The notes: generated by a model not told the origin, from the sequence alone. A stretch of 64,000 bases of DNA from Kocuria turfanensis (GCF_001580365.1 NZ_CP014480.1:2295008-2359007); one strand, 5' to 3'; numbered from the stretch's first letter, positions 41,271 to 50,465 are shown. Made by a program: numbers and translations.

Positions 41271-41598
41271 GCACGGTGAGCGGTGCAGGTGCGCAGGACA
41301 GTCCGCTCCGCCGTGGCCGGCGGCCCGGTCCCCCAGGGGGGCCGTCCGCACCTCTCCGGTGGTGCCACGAGGAGCGTGGCGCACGGCGGACGGTGCTCGC
41401 CCGGAGGACAGGTCGCTCCCACTGTGGTCGGCGGTCTACTCCCGGGCGCACGATCCGCACATCTGCGGTGGGGCCTCGAGGGGTGTGAAGCACGGCGGAG
41501 GGTGCACGTCCTGAGGAGCGATTACTGCCTCCGTGGTCGGCAGTCTGCTCTCCGGCGCACGGCCCGCGCATGTCCGATGGTGCGTCCAGGGGTGTGGA
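41271..41598. repeat. Degenerate ~109-base tandem repeat upstream of parB, three copies
   Basis: Units start with GCACGG at 41271, 41381 and 41490. Shared landmarks at equal spacing are GGTGC(A/T), GAGGA(C/G), GTGGTCGGC, GGCGCACG, CCGC(A)CATxTxCGxTGG and GGGGTGTG(A/G)A. Units 2 and 3 are most alike, roughly two thirds identical by eye; unit 1 is more diverged. The period is not a multiple of three, so the array is not a coding repeat. Older relics may extend upstream (near 40780 and 41150). Confidence 0.7.
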
Positions 41599-41663
41599 GC
41601 GACGGGATGACGGCGCCCCCTCCGCTAGAATTGACCGGATTGCCGCGCGAGGAAAGGAACACC

Positions 41664-43436
41664 GTGAGCGAACGACGACGTGGTCTGGGTCGGGGACTGG
41701 GGGCGCTCATTCCGAGCGCTCCGGCCGCAGCGGCACCGACGGAAGCCCCGGTCGAGCCGGTGTCGCCGGCCGGGGAGCAATCGCTCACTCCCCCGGTCCG
41801 CGACGCCGACCCCGCGGACGTTTCACGTGAAACAACAGCCTCCTCCATCCCGCCCGATTCCGGGGGCAACGGGTCAGCAGGGCACAGCCCGGGAACCGGC
41901 AGGGCCCCGGACAAGCGCTCGACCGGTTCGGCGACCTCGGCGGCGACCCGTTCCGCGGCCACCACCGAACCAGCATCCGCGAAGACCGCGGAGCCGATGC
42001 CGAGTGCGGCCGAGCGGGATGCTGCCCAGAACACCGCCGACCGTGGCCCCGTCGACGCCGACTCCTCCCAGAGCGCCGGGTCGCCGGGGTCCGCGTCCCG
42101 CGCGGACGACGCGGCGTCGAGCCGAGCCGACGACACCCCCGCGCCGACCGCTCGCGCCGGCGCCGGGCCGCGCGGCCGGTCCGTGAGCCCGGCGGCGCGC
42201 CAGAAAGCCATGAAGGCCCGGATGGACATGGGCGAGGCGCTGCGCAACACGACCCTGGTCAGCCGTCCGTCCGACATGTTCTTCCTGCCCTCGGGCGCGC
42301 CGACCGGACCCTCGGACCCCGGGGCGCCCAGTGGTCGACCTGCGGGTGAGACCGTCACGGGTGGAGCGGCGGACACAGCGGACGGCGCCGCGGACACGCG
42401 CGGCGATGGATCCCGGACCCATGCCGATGAGCCGGCGTCCCCGGCGGACGACGTTTCACGTGAAACATCTCCGCACCGCGGGCAGCGCCCTCCCGCACCC
42501 AACGCACAGGCGTCCTCGCCGAGCGATGGTGTCGACCCGGAATTTGATGGCGGCGTGGACGCCGACAGCCATGTTTCACGTGAAACGGAGGCTTTGGCCG
42601 AAGGACTGACGGCGGTCCCCGGAGCCAGGTTCGCGGAGATCGCTGTCGGCGCGATCCATCCGAACCGGAAGCAGCCGCGCCAGGTCTTCGACGAGGAGGA
42701 GCTCGCGGAACTGGCGTACTCCATCGGCGAGCTCGGCGTGCTGCAGCCGATCGTGGTGCGTCCCAGCCGGGAGGACGGCGAGACCTCGTACGAGCTGGTG
42801 ATGGGGGAGCGACGCTGGCGGGCGACCCGGCGCGCCGGCCTCAGCACGATCCCGGCGATCGTCCGGGAGACCTCCGACGACGACCTGCTCCGTGACGCGC
42901 TGCTGGAGAACCTGCACCGCAGCCAGCTGAACCCCCTGGAGGAGGCCGCTGCGTACCAGCAGCTCATGGAGGAGTTCGGCACGACGCAGGAGGAGCTCTC
43001 GCGCCGCATCGGGCGGTCCCGCCCTCAGATCAGCAACACGATCCGCCTGCTCCGGCTGCCTCCGCTCGTCCAGCGCCGGGTCGCGGCCGGTGTGCTCTCG
43101 TCAGGGCACGCCCGCGCGCTCCTGTCCCTGGCCGACCCCGCGGAGATGGAGCGGCTTGCGCAGCGCATCGTCGCCGAAGGGCTCTCCGTCCGGGCCACCG
43201 AGGAGGCCGTGGCGCTGACCGAGGGGACCGAACGGAAGACCCCGCGCGCCGCGGCGCCGGCCGGCCGGCACAAGGAACGACTGGACTACATCGCGGAAGC
43301 CTTCGCCGATCGACTGGACACCAGCGTCAAGATCGCGCTCGGGGCACGGAAGGGCAAGATGACCATCGAGTTCGCCTCTGTCGAGGACCTGAACCGGATC
43401 ATCGAGGTCCTGGATCCGGGGATCGAGCGTTCCTGA
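41664..43436 (+). CDS. parB: Chromosome partition protein ParB with an extended N-terminal linker
   Basis: 590 residues, against about 280-400 for typical chromosomal ParB. It starts [17 protein letters not shown], the conserved tail that stimulates ParA. Residues about 18-320 are a low-complexity Ala/Ser/Pro/Thr/Asp-rich linker. The ParB/CTPase domain follows (about 322 onward: [35 protein letters not shown]), then the helix-turn-helix that reads parS (about 440-470, [26 protein letters not shown]) and the dimerisation domain (about 540-590). Three parS sites lie inside the linker codons, all coding VSRET (53-57, 264-268, 304-308). The GTG start follows GGAAAGGAA. Confidence 0.96.
   Translation: MSERRRGLGRGLGALIPSAPAAAAPTEAPVEPVSPAGEQSLTPPVRDADPADVSRETTASSIPPDSGGNGSAGHSPGTGRAPDKRSTGSATSAATRSAATTEPASAKTAEPMPSAAERDAAQNTADRGPVDADSSQSAGSPGSASRADDAASSRADDTPAPTARAGAGPRGRSVSPAARQKAMKARMDMGEALRNTTLVSRPSDMFFLPSGAPTGPSDPGAPSGRPAGETVTGGAADTADGAADTRGDGSRTHADEPASPADDVSRETSPHRGQRPPAPNAQASSPSDGVDPEFDGGVDADSHVSRETEALAEGLTAVPGARFAEIAVGAIHPNRKQPRQVFDEEELAELAYSIGELGVLQPIVVRPSREDGETSYELVMGERRWRATRRAGLSTIPAIVRETSDDDLLRDALLENLHRSQLNPLEEAAAYQQLMEEFGTTQEELSRRIGRSRPQISNTIRLLRLPPLVQRRVAAGVLSSGHARALLSLADPAEMERLAQRIVAEGLSVRATEEAVALTEGTERKTPRAAAPAGRHKERLDYIAEAFADRLDTSVKIALGARKGKMTIEFASVEDLNRIIEVLDPGIERS
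41820..41833. other. parS site inside parB (codons 53-57)
   Basis: Perfect core GTTTCACGTGAAAC; translated as Val-Ser-Arg-Glu-Thr. Confidence 0.92.
42453..42466. other. parS site inside parB (codons 264-268)
   Basis: Perfect core GTTTCACGTGAAAC; same reading phase as the first internal site. Confidence 0.92.
42573..42586. other. parS site inside parB (codons 304-308)
   Basis: Perfect core GTTTCACGTGAAAC, 120 bases after the previous site and just before the conserved ParB domain. Confidence 0.92.
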
Positions 43437-43470
43437 GGAAGCCGCGCCCGACGGGTGCGCGCACGACGAA

Positions 43471-43500
43471 GCCCCGGTGTTTCACGTGAAACACCGGGGC
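43471..43500. terminator. Perfect 30-base palindrome: parS within a bidirectional terminator-like hairpin
   Basis: The full parS TGTTTCACGTGAAACA (43478-43493) is extended on both sides by GCCCCGG/CCGGGGC, giving a perfect palindrome over 30 bases. It sits between the convergent parB and cwlM stops (34 bases after parB). As RNA it folds into a 13-pair hairpin with a 4-base loop from either strand. Confidence 0.85.
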
Positions 43501-43522
43501 TCCGTGCTGTGGAGGGCTGACC

Positions 43523-44728
43523 TCAGCGGCCGTTGAACTCCGCCACGTCGTCCAGACGCATGGTCCCCGTGGGCACGTCGTCCTCCGCGAGCAGGAACAT
43601 ACGCTGCAGACCGAACACGACGGCTTCCGCGAGATGGCTGCGGTGCTCGGGATCCGCGAGGGCGGCGCGGTCCGTGGCGCTGGAGAGATAGCCGAGGTCC
43701 AGCCAGACGGTGGGGGCGTCGTGGGTGCGCAGCAGCTCCCACTGCCGGGCGTGGCTGCCGAGATCGAGGGCGCCGGTGCGGGCCACCATCTCCTTGAGCA
43801 CGAGCCCGGCGGCCCGCTCGCCGATGGGGGAGTAGACCTCCGAGTGGTCCTGCTCGCCCCAGTAGTACGACGCGAGACCCGCCGCGGCGGGGGAGGCGTT
43901 CCAGTCGCAGTGCAGGGACACGACCACGGAGTCGGGACGGCCCCCGGTGGCGTCGTGCACCGAGGGCACGCACCGGACCTGCTCACCGCGGCGGTCCCTG
44001 AGCGTGGGTTCCGGGGCCACGATCGCCGGGTCGGCGCCGATCTCCTGCAGCAGGCCGAAGGCCAGGACGGCGACGTCGGTGGTGACCTCGTCCGCGCGCT
44101 CGGCGAAATCCGGGGCGGCCGAGGCCGGTGGCTGCTGGCCGGCGGCGCGCGACGGCACGAGGACCACGGACCGCCCCCGGAGCGCCGAGGTGGCGCGCTC
44201 CAGGCGGTGGTAGTCCCGCAGGGAGAAGGCCTTCGAGGAGGTGATGTTCTTGTTGATCCGGGCGAGGGCGGCGATGGTCTCGAGATCCACCACTCCGGTG
44301 ACGGCCACGCCGAGGCTCTGCTGCAGCTCCAGCACGGCATGGTGCGTGCTGCGTGTGAAGACGCCGTTGAGGTGCCCGTAGTAGAAACCCAACCTGGACA
44401 GGTTGTGCTGCAGTCTGGTGACGTCGTCGCCGCGCATCGGGCGGTCCTCGTCCAGAGAGAGGGAGCGGTCGCCCAGTGCGTACTGGGCCTCGTTGAGGCA
44501 GCGGTCCGTCTCGGGGCCGACCAGGCCGTCGACGATCAGGCCGCGCTCCTGCTGGAAGGCCCGCACGGCGGCGTCGACGTGGTCGTCGAAGTAGGAGGGG
44601 TTGTTCACGTCCTGCGGCGCGAGGTAGGCCACGGTGACGCCGGCCCGGAGCAGACGCTCCCGGAGGCCCACCACGCGCCGGTTCGTCATGGTCCGGCGCA
44701 GCATCGGTTCGGTGTCGTCGAGTTTCAC
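43523..44728 (-). CDS. cwlM: CwlM-type amidase-like peptidoglycan regulator
   Basis: 401 residues, like mycobacterial CwlM (about 406). Two peptidoglycan-binding-1 repeats (about 15-85 and about 97-157) precede an Amidase_3-like domain (about 186-380). The first zinc motif, normally DPGHGG, reads VPSRAAG here, and the Glu near the C-terminal end is WLDLGYLSS; only His273 in SLHCDWN remains, so hydrolase activity is doubtful. Mycobacterial CwlM is an activator of MurA, controlled by PknB. GTG at 44728 is preferred because an ATG 17 codons upstream lies inside the trxA terminator. The order trxB-trxA-cwlM-parB is conserved with Mycobacterium. Confidence 0.85.
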   Translation of the reverse strand: MKLDDTEPMLRRTMTNRRVVGLRERLLRAGVTVAYLAPQDVNNPSYFDDHVDAAVRAFQQERGLIVDGLVGPETDRCLNEAQYALGDRSLSLDEDRPMRGDDVTRLQHNLSRLGFYYGHLNGVFTRSTHHAVLELQQSLGVAVTGVVDLETIAALARINKNITSSKAFSLRDYHRLERATSALRGRSVVLVPSRAAGQQPPASAAPDFAERADEVTTDVAVLAFGLLQEIGADPAIVAPEPTLRDRRGEQVRCVPSVHDATGGRPDSVVVSLHCDWNASPAAAGLASYYWGEQDHSEVYSPIGERAAGLVLKEMVARTGALDLGSHARQWELLRTHDAPTVWLDLGYLSSATDRAALADPEHRSHLAEAVVFGLQRMFLLAEDDVPTGTMRLDDVAEFNGR

Positions 44729-44773
44729 AGGTGTCCCACGGGTCGTCGGGTCGTCGTCAGTGCCAGTACAACG

Positions 44774-44815
44774 GCTCATCCGTCCCCTCCCGCTCGGGGG
44801 AGAGGACGGATGAGC
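44774..44815 (-). terminator. Terminator between trxA and cwlM
   Basis: A long imperfect stem (about 18 pairs; GCTCATCCGTCC at 44774 and its complement ending 44815) with a small loop begins about 30 bases past the trxA stop. Confidence 0.7.
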
Positions 44816-44845
44816 GCGATGCGGCCAGGATGTCGGTACGACCGA

Positions 44846-45181
44846 TCAGGCGCCGGGGGTCAGGTAGTCGGCGAACTCCTTCTCGAGGGCGCTCTTCGGC
44901 TTGGCCCCGATGGCCTTCCTGACGACCTCGCCGCCCGAGAACAGGTAGATCGCGGGGATCGAGGTGATGCCGTACTGGGAGGCCACTGCGGGGTTCTCGT
45001 CCACGTTCAGCTTGACGACCTCGATGGCCTCGGCGTGCTCGGCGGCGATCGCGTCCAGGACGGGGCCGACCATGCGGCAGGGGCCGCACCACTCGGCCCA
45101 GAAGTCGACGATGACGGGCTTGTCCGACTCGAGGACCTCGGTCCGGAAGTCGGCGTCGGTGACGTTCTTGGCGGCGCTCAT
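44846..45181 (-). CDS. trxA: Thioredoxin
   Basis: 111 residues with the canonical active site WAEWCGPCRMVGP (Cys at about 32 and 35) and cis-proline segment TSIPAIYLF. It reduces protein disulfides and is itself reduced by TrxB. AAGGAGAAAC precedes the ATG; an upstream in-frame extension is Arg/His-rich and rejected. It follows trxB on the same strand after 145 bases and is terminated before cwlM. Confidence 0.96.
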   Translation of the reverse strand: MSAAKNVTDADFRTEVLESDKPVIVDFWAEWCGPCRMVGPVLDAIAAEHAEAIEVVKLNVDENPAVASQYGITSIPAIYLFSGGEVVRKAIGAKPKSALEKEFADYLTPGA

Positions 45182-45326
45182 GTTTCTCCTTGTCCGGGCG
45201 CCGGCACGCTCGTGGCGTGCTCGGCGCGCTCTGTGCAACTGGTGCGAGGGCGGAACTGGTTCGATTATGGTCCATGCCGGGCGGGGCGGTGCGAGCCGTC
45301 CCAGCCGGCCGCGGGGCCGGGGACGC

Positions 45327-46358
45327 TCAGCTGTGCAGCACCGAGCGGTCGTGCAGGGCGGCGAGGTAGTGCTCGGCGTCGACCGCGGCCACGCACCCGG
45401 AGCCGGCGGCGGTGATGGCCTGGCGGTACGTCGCGTCCACGACGTCGCCGGCGGCGAAGACTCCGGCGAGGCTCGTGGTGGAGCTGCGTCCGTCCACCTG
45501 GATCGTGCCGTCGACGGTGAGCTCGAGCTGGTCGGCGACCAGCGCGGTGCGCGGGTCGGAGCCGATCGCGACGAACAGCCCCGTCACGGGCAGCTCCGAG
45601 GTCTCCCGGGACTCGGTGTCCCGCACGGTGACGGATCGGACCTTCTCCTCCCCGTTGATGGCCACGACCTCGGCGTTCCACAGCACCTCGATCTTCGGGT
45701 CCTCGAAGGCCCGCTGCTGCATGATCTCGGAGGCGCGGAAGCTGTCCCGCCGGTGGATGATGGTCACCTTCGAGGCGAAGCGGGAGAGGAAGGTGGCCTC
45801 CTCGAGGGCGGAGTCCCCGCCGCCGACGACCGCGATCTGCTGCTCCTTGAAGAAGAAGCCGTCGCAGGTGGCGCACCAGCTCACGCCGTGGCCGGAGAGC
45901 CGCTTCTCGTCCGGCAGGCCGAGCTCCCGGTATGCGGAGCCGGTCGCGATGATCACGGCGTGCGCCCGGTGCACCGAGCCGTCCTCGAGGGTCACGGTCT
46001 TGACCTCGCCCTCGAGCTCCAGGGCGACGACGTCCTCGTAGCGGATGTCGGCGCCGAAGCGCTCGGCCTGCTGCTGCATGTTGGACATCAGTTCCGGACC
46101 CTGGATGCCGTCGATGAACCCGGGGTAGTTCTCGACCTCGGTGGTGTTCATCAGCTCGCCGCCGGCGGTCACGGAGCCCGCGAACACGACGGGGTGGAGG
46201 TTGGCGCGCGCGGCGTAGATCGCGGCGGTGTACCCGGCGGGGCCGGAGCCGACGACGATCACCTCGTGGACGACCTCGTCCTCGGGGGCGGACGTCGGCT
46301 CGCCGCCGCGCGGGGTGAGATCCAGGGCGTTGATCACGGGACCGAAGTCGGGGCTCAC
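45327..46358 (-). CDS. trxB: Thioredoxin-disulfide reductase
   Basis: 343 residues. FAD-binding loop [16 protein letters not shown] (about 38-53), redox motif CATCDG (about 164-169), NADPH loop [10 protein letters not shown] (about 183-192) and FAD-contact [10 protein letters not shown] near the C-terminus. A Pro/Gly-rich extension of about 28 residues precedes the fold. It transfers electrons from NADPH to thioredoxin. The GTG start is supported by weak GAAGG; starts closer to the fold are possible. A SigR-type promoter lies about 65 bases upstream. Confidence 0.95.
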   Translation of the reverse strand: MSPDFGPVINALDLTPRGGEPTSAPEDEVVHEVIVVGSGPAGYTAAIYAARANLHPVVFAGSVTAGGELMNTTEVENYPGFIDGIQGPELMSNMQQQAERFGADIRYEDVVALELEGEVKTVTLEDGSVHRAHAVIIATGSAYRELGLPDEKRLSGHGVSWCATCDGFFFKEQQIAVVGGGDSALEEATFLSRFASKVTIIHRRDSFRASEIMQQRAFEDPKIEVLWNAEVVAINGEEKVRSVTVRDTESRETSELPVTGLFVAIGSDPRTALVADQLELTVDGTIQVDGRSSTTSLAGVFAAGDVVDATYRQAITAAGSGCVAAVDAEHYLAALHDRSVLHS

Positions 46359-46421
46359 TGTTCTGCTGACCTTCCGTACAGGGAGCGGCCGGACGGGTCC
46401 GGCCGCGGGGACCACTGGCAC

Positions 46422-46447
46422 AACGGGGGGCGCCCGGCGGATATTCC
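46422..46447 (-). promoter_or_regulatory. SigR/SigH-type thiol-stress promoter of trxB-trxA
   Basis: On the minus strand GGAAT (complement of 46443-46447) is followed after exactly 18 bases by GTT (complement of 46422-46424). GGAAT-N18-GTT is the known recognition pattern of Streptomyces SigR and mycobacterial SigH, whose targets include trxB-trxA. Confidence 0.75.
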
Positions 46448-46492
46448 GGTGGCGCGCGGCCCCGGCCGCGGCCGCCGGGGGCGCGCGCCCGT

Positions 46493-47932
46493 TCAGTCCA
46501 GCTGGATCTCGCCGACCCGCAGGCCGTAGTTGAACCCGGCGATGGGGTTGGTCAGCTGCGGCAGCTGGGTCCAGTTGACGATCACGTACTGGTGGCTCTC
46601 CTCCCGGGCCCCGGCGGCCAGCGGGACGGTGATCTCCGGGCCGGTGAAGGAGCCGGAGCCCACCTGCTGGGCGCCGTCCAGGGTCGGGGCGTCGTTGACG
46701 TAGACGTCGAACATGCCGCCGGACCCGGCGGACTGGCTGAGCCGCAGGGTCTCCACCGGTGCGGCCTCCTGGAGCTGGACGGCCAGACCCACGCTGGGCG
46801 CCTGGTTGCTGAAGTTCTGGTCGGAGAACCCGTAGCTGATCCAGTAGGTGGAGGGGTTCCCGTCCACGGCCTGACCCAGCTGGGCGTCCTGGTCGGCCAT
46901 GAAGTTCGCGTTGCCGGGCACGACCCGGGTCACGGCCGTGGGCTGCGGGTCCGCCTCCGGGGCCTCCGGCTCGGCCTCCGCGCTCGGCCGGGACTGCTCC
47001 GCCCCCTCGTCCTCCCCGGCGGGGGCGCTGGCGGCCGGATCGGGGGCGTTCGCCCCGCCGAAGAGCCCGCCCAGGCGGTCGAAGCTGAACACCACGGCCC
47101 CGATCAGCAGGGCCAGCAGCACCACCACCAGCAGGAGGAGGCCCTTGCCGCCCCTCTGGGTGCGCGCAGCGGTGTCCTTGCCGCGCGGCGGCGGCCCGAC
47201 GGCCGTCTCCGGCTCGCGGTGGGGGGCCTCCCGGTGCTCGTCGTAGTAGCTGTCGTAGCGGTTGTCGCCGTCGTAGCCGGGATCGATGTCGGTGCCGGCG
47301 GTGCGGCCGGCCACGGCGGCGGTGCCGCTCGCGGCCGCCCGGTCGAAGAGCGTGGAGCGGGTCGAGGTGGCGCTGACCCGCACCGGCCGGCCGAGGCGGG
47401 TGCGCACCGAGGGCGCGGGCGCGGCGTCGTCGTAGGAGTCGTCGTCCCTCCACCGGGTGACCTTGGGCCCCGGGGCCGCGGTGCCGAGGTCGTCCGAGGG
47501 CTCGGTGGCGACCACCGGCGTCGGGCTCGTGGGGTCCGGCTCGTCGTAGACGTACGAGGCGCTGCCGGTGCCGCGCGGTGCGCCGAAGATGTCGTCGCTG
47601 AGCGACTCGTCCTCGATCTCGTCGGGCTCCACGAGCAGGGAGTCCAGCATGTCCGCGGCTGGGGTGTGCGAGGTCACGAGGTAGGTCTGGGCCTCCGCCT
47701 GCCCCAGGTCGAGGATCTGGAACGGGGCGCCGATGCTGCCGTTGGCCATCGAGCGGGCGTTCTCCACGAGCAGGGAGGTGTGCCGCTCCGCGGGCAGCAG
47801 GATCGAGACGCGGCGGCCCAGGATCTGGTCATGGCCCTCGAGCACGTGGTCGCCCTCGGCGGTGGCCAGCACGTCGGTGACCACCTTGTAGCGGCCGCCG
47901 AGGACGGAACCGAGCTTCATCGGTGCGGGCAC
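46493..47932 (-). CDS. Membrane-anchored pseudokinase-like protein downstream of MurJ
   Basis: 479 residues. The first 100 resemble the beginning of a Ser/Thr kinase lobe ([16 protein letters not shown] ... [17 protein letters not shown]) but lack the ATP lysine context, HRD and DFG, so it is not an active kinase. A disordered acidic/Ser-rich linker (about 105-260), one membrane helix (about 263-284) and an extracytoplasmic C-terminal domain (about 335-479) follow. That domain contains [14 protein letters not shown], typical of discoidin-like beta-sandwiches. The position mirrors the pseudokinase part of mycobacterial Rv3910, fused there to MurJ, which controls peptidoglycan precursor flow. 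The GTG start follows AGGGAG. Confidence 0.72.
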   Translation of the reverse strand: MPAPMKLGSVLGGRYKVVTDVLATAEGDHVLEGHDQILGRRVSILLPAERHTSLLVENARSMANGSIGAPFQILDLGQAEAQTYLVTSHTPAADMLDSLLVEPDEIEDESLSDDIFGAPRGTGSASYVYDEPDPTSPTPVVATEPSDDLGTAAPGPKVTRWRDDDSYDDAAPAPSVRTRLGRPVRVSATSTRSTLFDRAAASGTAAVAGRTAGTDIDPGYDGDNRYDSYYDEHREAPHREPETAVGPPPRGKDTAARTQRGGKGLLLLVVVLLALLIGAVVFSFDRLGGLFGGANAPDPAASAPAGEDEGAEQSRPSAEAEPEAPEADPQPTAVTRVVPGNANFMADQDAQLGQAVDGNPSTYWISYGFSDQNFSNQAPSVGLAVQLQEAAPVETLRLSQSAGSGGMFDVYVNDAPTLDGAQQVGSGSFTGPEITVPLAAGAREESHQYVIVNWTQLPQLTNPIAGFNYGLRVGEIQLD

Positions 47933-48085
47933 GTTGGCTCCCTGGGGGTCGGGAATTCGCGGAGGGGCCGGAATTCGCGGGCGGGGGTGGCCGGTGGGGC
48001 AGAAGGGGTGTTCCTGACCCACGTCACCGACCACTCAGCACTTTACCGGTCCCGGCGGCCCGCGGCGGAGAGCCGTGTCACACGG

Positions 48086-49813
48086 TCAGCGGGCGAGCCG
48101 GGCCAGGACCGGGCGCACGAGGCTGTCGAGCTCCCGGACGCGGCAGAGCCTGAGGGCGCCCAGATAGGCGATCCCCATGACGGTCCCGCCCACGGCGACG
48201 GTCGCGATCGCGGTCAGCTGGTTGGTCCAGGGGAAGCCGTCCGGGTCGTAGCCGCCGAGCAGGAACAGGGCCACGGCGCCCACCACCCCGGCGAGCAGGG
48301 AGGCCACGAGGATCCGGGCGTGGGAGTCCATGATCCGGGCGAGGTCGTAGTCCCCGATCCGGCGGACCAGGACCAGGTGGTAGATGAGCGTGCTCAGGAT
48401 GTTCTGGGCCGCGTAGCACCCGGCGACCGCGAAGATGACGAGGTGCGGCGGGGCCAGGGACGCGATCAGCAGTGCGCAGGCGACGGTGAAGAGGGCCACG
48501 CCCACCTGCACCAGGAACGGGGTGCGGGCGTCCTCCTGCGCGTAGAAGGCCCGGCCGAGCATGAAGGAGGTGGACATGAAGGGCGCGCCGATCGCGATCA
48601 CCGTGACCACCTGGCCGATCACGGCTCCGGCGGAGGGCACGCCGCCGCTGAAGAGCATGCCGAGGGGTCCCGCGAAGACGACGAGGGCGACGGTGGCGAA
48701 GACCGTGGCCACGCCCGTGATCCGCAGGCTCGAGGACAGGGACGCGACCATGCCGGCCCGGTCCCCGTCCGTGGAGGCGGCGGCCATCCGGTTGAACAGC
48801 ACCGTGGCGATGGACAGCCCGATCACCCCGTGCGGCAGGGAGTACAGCATCGAGGCCTGGTTGAGCGCCGCGACGCCCGCGATCTGCTGCGGCGGGTCCA
48901 TGGCGAGGTACTCCGGGCGGTAGCCGGTGGGGATCGCGGCGACCTTGGTCAGGGCCAGGAACGCCAGGTTGGCGATGATCCCCGTGGCCAGCGTCCAGCC
49001 GGCCAGTCGCGCGGCGGTGGAGAGCCCGATGCCGCGCCAGCCGAAGCGGGGGCGCAGCCGCAGTCCCAGCCGGCCCAGCGGCCAGAAGAGCACGAGGGCC
49101 TGGGTGGCGACGCCCACGGTGGCCATGGCCGCCAACCAGAACGTCTTGGCCGGCGTCCAGTCGTCCAGGGAGTGCTCCGCCTCGGCGAACGCCCCGAACT
49201 GCTGGATGAACACGAGCAGCGCCGCGATGGCCACCACGTTGTTGACCACCGGCGCCCACATGTACCAGCCGAAGGCGCCGCGGGCGTTGAGCACCTGCCC
49301 CACCACGGTGTAGAGGCCGTAGAAGAAGATCTGCGGGAACGTGAACAGCGCGAAGGTCAGGCCGAGCGAGAGCTGCGCCTCGGTCCAGTCGGTGCCCATG
49401 GTCCGCACGATGGGTCCCGCCAGGGCCACCACGACCGCCGTGACCCCCAGCAGCGCGAGCACGGCCAGGGTGAGCAGGCGGGAGATGTAGTCGGCCCCGC
49501 CGTCGTCGGCGGTCCTGGATGCCTTGATGATCTGGGGCACCAGGACGGCGTTGAAGATGCCGCCGGCCACGAGGACGTAGATCAGGTTCGGCAGCGTGTT
49601 CGCCAGCTCGAAGACGTCGGAGACGGTGGTGACCGAGCCGATGGCCACCGTGATGAGCACGGTCTTGACGAACCCCAGGGCGCGGGAGACGAGCGTGCCG
49701 GAGGCCATGATGGCGCTGGAGGCCGCACCCGAGCGCCGGGCCGGGGCGGGGGGTGCGTCCTGGCGCTCGCCGGGGGAGCGCACGGTCTCAGAGCTGGTGG
49801 ATGATGTATTCAC
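48086..49813 (-). CDS. murJ: Lipid II flippase MurJ (MviN)
   Basis: 575 residues with about 14 hydrophobic helices of the MOP superfamily. Family features include SRALGFVKTVLI in helix 1-2 and the pattern NTLPNLIYVLVAGGIFNAVLVPQI in helix 2. It moves lipid II across the membrane for cell-wall synthesis. The GTG start at 49813 overlaps the NUDIX gene end by 26 bases; a second GTG ten codons later avoids the overlap. Unlike mycobacterial MurJ, the pseudokinase is a separate gene here. Confidence 0.93.
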   Translation of the reverse strand: MNTSSTSSETVRSPGERQDAPPAPARRSGAASSAIMASGTLVSRALGFVKTVLITVAIGSVTTVSDVFELANTLPNLIYVLVAGGIFNAVLVPQIIKASRTADDGGADYISRLLTLAVLALLGVTAVVVALAGPIVRTMGTDWTEAQLSLGLTFALFTFPQIFFYGLYTVVGQVLNARGAFGWYMWAPVVNNVVAIAALLVFIQQFGAFAEAEHSLDDWTPAKTFWLAAMATVGVATQALVLFWPLGRLGLRLRPRFGWRGIGLSTAARLAGWTLATGIIANLAFLALTKVAAIPTGYRPEYLAMDPPQQIAGVAALNQASMLYSLPHGVIGLSIATVLFNRMAAASTDGDRAGMVASLSSSLRITGVATVFATVALVVFAGPLGMLFSGGVPSAGAVIGQVVTVIAIGAPFMSTSFMLGRAFYAQEDARTPFLVQVGVALFTVACALLIASLAPPHLVIFAVAGCYAAQNILSTLIYHLVLVRRIGDYDLARIMDSHARILVASLLAGVVGAVALFLLGGYDPDGFPWTNQLTAIATVAVGGTVMGIAYLGALRLCRVRELDSLVRPVLARLAR

Positions 49814-50288
49814 GGGCGATGTCGGCGATGCGCCGCTCGTTGGGGAAGGAGAGCTTCCGGCCGAGGTCGTCGATGTCCACCCACGCGACGTCCACGGCCT
49901 CGTGGTCGGGGTCGTTGTCCGTGGTGAGGTGCCCGCCGGTGGCGCGGAGCAGGAAGTGGTGCACCGTCTTGTGCACGCGGTGCCCGGAGACCGTGAACCA
50001 GTAGTCGATGCTGCCCAGCGGGCTCAGCACCTCCCCGGCGATGCCGGTCTCCTCCTCGATCTCGCGGATCGCGGCTTCCTCGTTCGTCTCCTCGCCCTCG
50101 GGGTGGCCCTTGGGCAGGCACCACTCGAGGCGTCCGCCCCGGTTGATCCGGGCGATGATGGCCACCGGGTGGGAGGGCGTGGCGAGGTCGACGACGATCC
50201 CCCCGGCGGAGACTTCCTCGACCGTGGGCAGCGCGGCGGCCGGCGCGGTGGGCCGCTTCTTCGGTGCGCTGGGGACGGGGAAAGCCAT
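49788..50288 (-). CDS. NUDIX hydrolase (MutT4-like position)
   Basis: 166 residues with a complete NUDIX box GHPEGEETNEEAAIREIEEETGI (about 68-90), which fits GX5EX7REUXEEXGU. NUDIX enzymes cleave nucleoside diphosphates linked to another group; damaged nucleotides or diadenosine polyphosphates are possible substrates. The ATG follows GTAGGAGA. It diverges from pcnA, the same arrangement as mycobacterial mutT4-pcnA, and is probably translated together with murJ. Confidence 0.9.
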   Translation of the reverse strand: MAFPVPSAPKKRPTAPAAALPTVEEVSAGGIVVDLATPSHPVAIIARINRGGRLEWCLPKGHPEGEETNEEAAIREIEEETGIAGEVLSPLGSIDYWFTVSGHRVHKTVHHFLLRATGGHLTTDNDPDHEAVDVAWVDIDDLGRKLSFPNERRIADIAREYIIHQL

Positions 50289-50465
50289 GTCTCCTACCTT
50301 GCCACAATCCTCCCGGCTCCCGCCCGAGCACCGGAGGGCCCGCGCAGGGGCCCCTCGGTGCGCCGGTGCACCCGTCCGCGACCGGGCCCGCGGCCCGGTT
50401 CCCGGCCCGCCAGGGTCCCGCCCGGACGGGCCGGCGGTCCCGGGTCTGGAACAATGGGCGGCACC

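Larger units (their letters stand above)
40664..41663. other. One-kilobase non-coding gap between parA and parB
   Basis: No convincing gene. Reading frames here are Arg/Pro/Ser-rich in every phase, lack ribosome sites and lack the strong third-position GC bias seen in neighbours. It contains a variant parS (40716-40731), a degenerate ~109-base tandem repeat (41271-41598) and a possible -10 box TAGAAT (41626-41631) 32 bases before the parB start. Most Actinobacteria have parA and parB nearly adjacent. Confidence 0.65.

Noticed and set aside
41014..41571. A 185-codon minus-strand frame in the parA-parB gap that looks internally repeated
   Set aside because: The repeat comes from a ~109-base DNA period that is not a multiple of three, so the peptide repeat shifts phase; no ribosome site or known motif.
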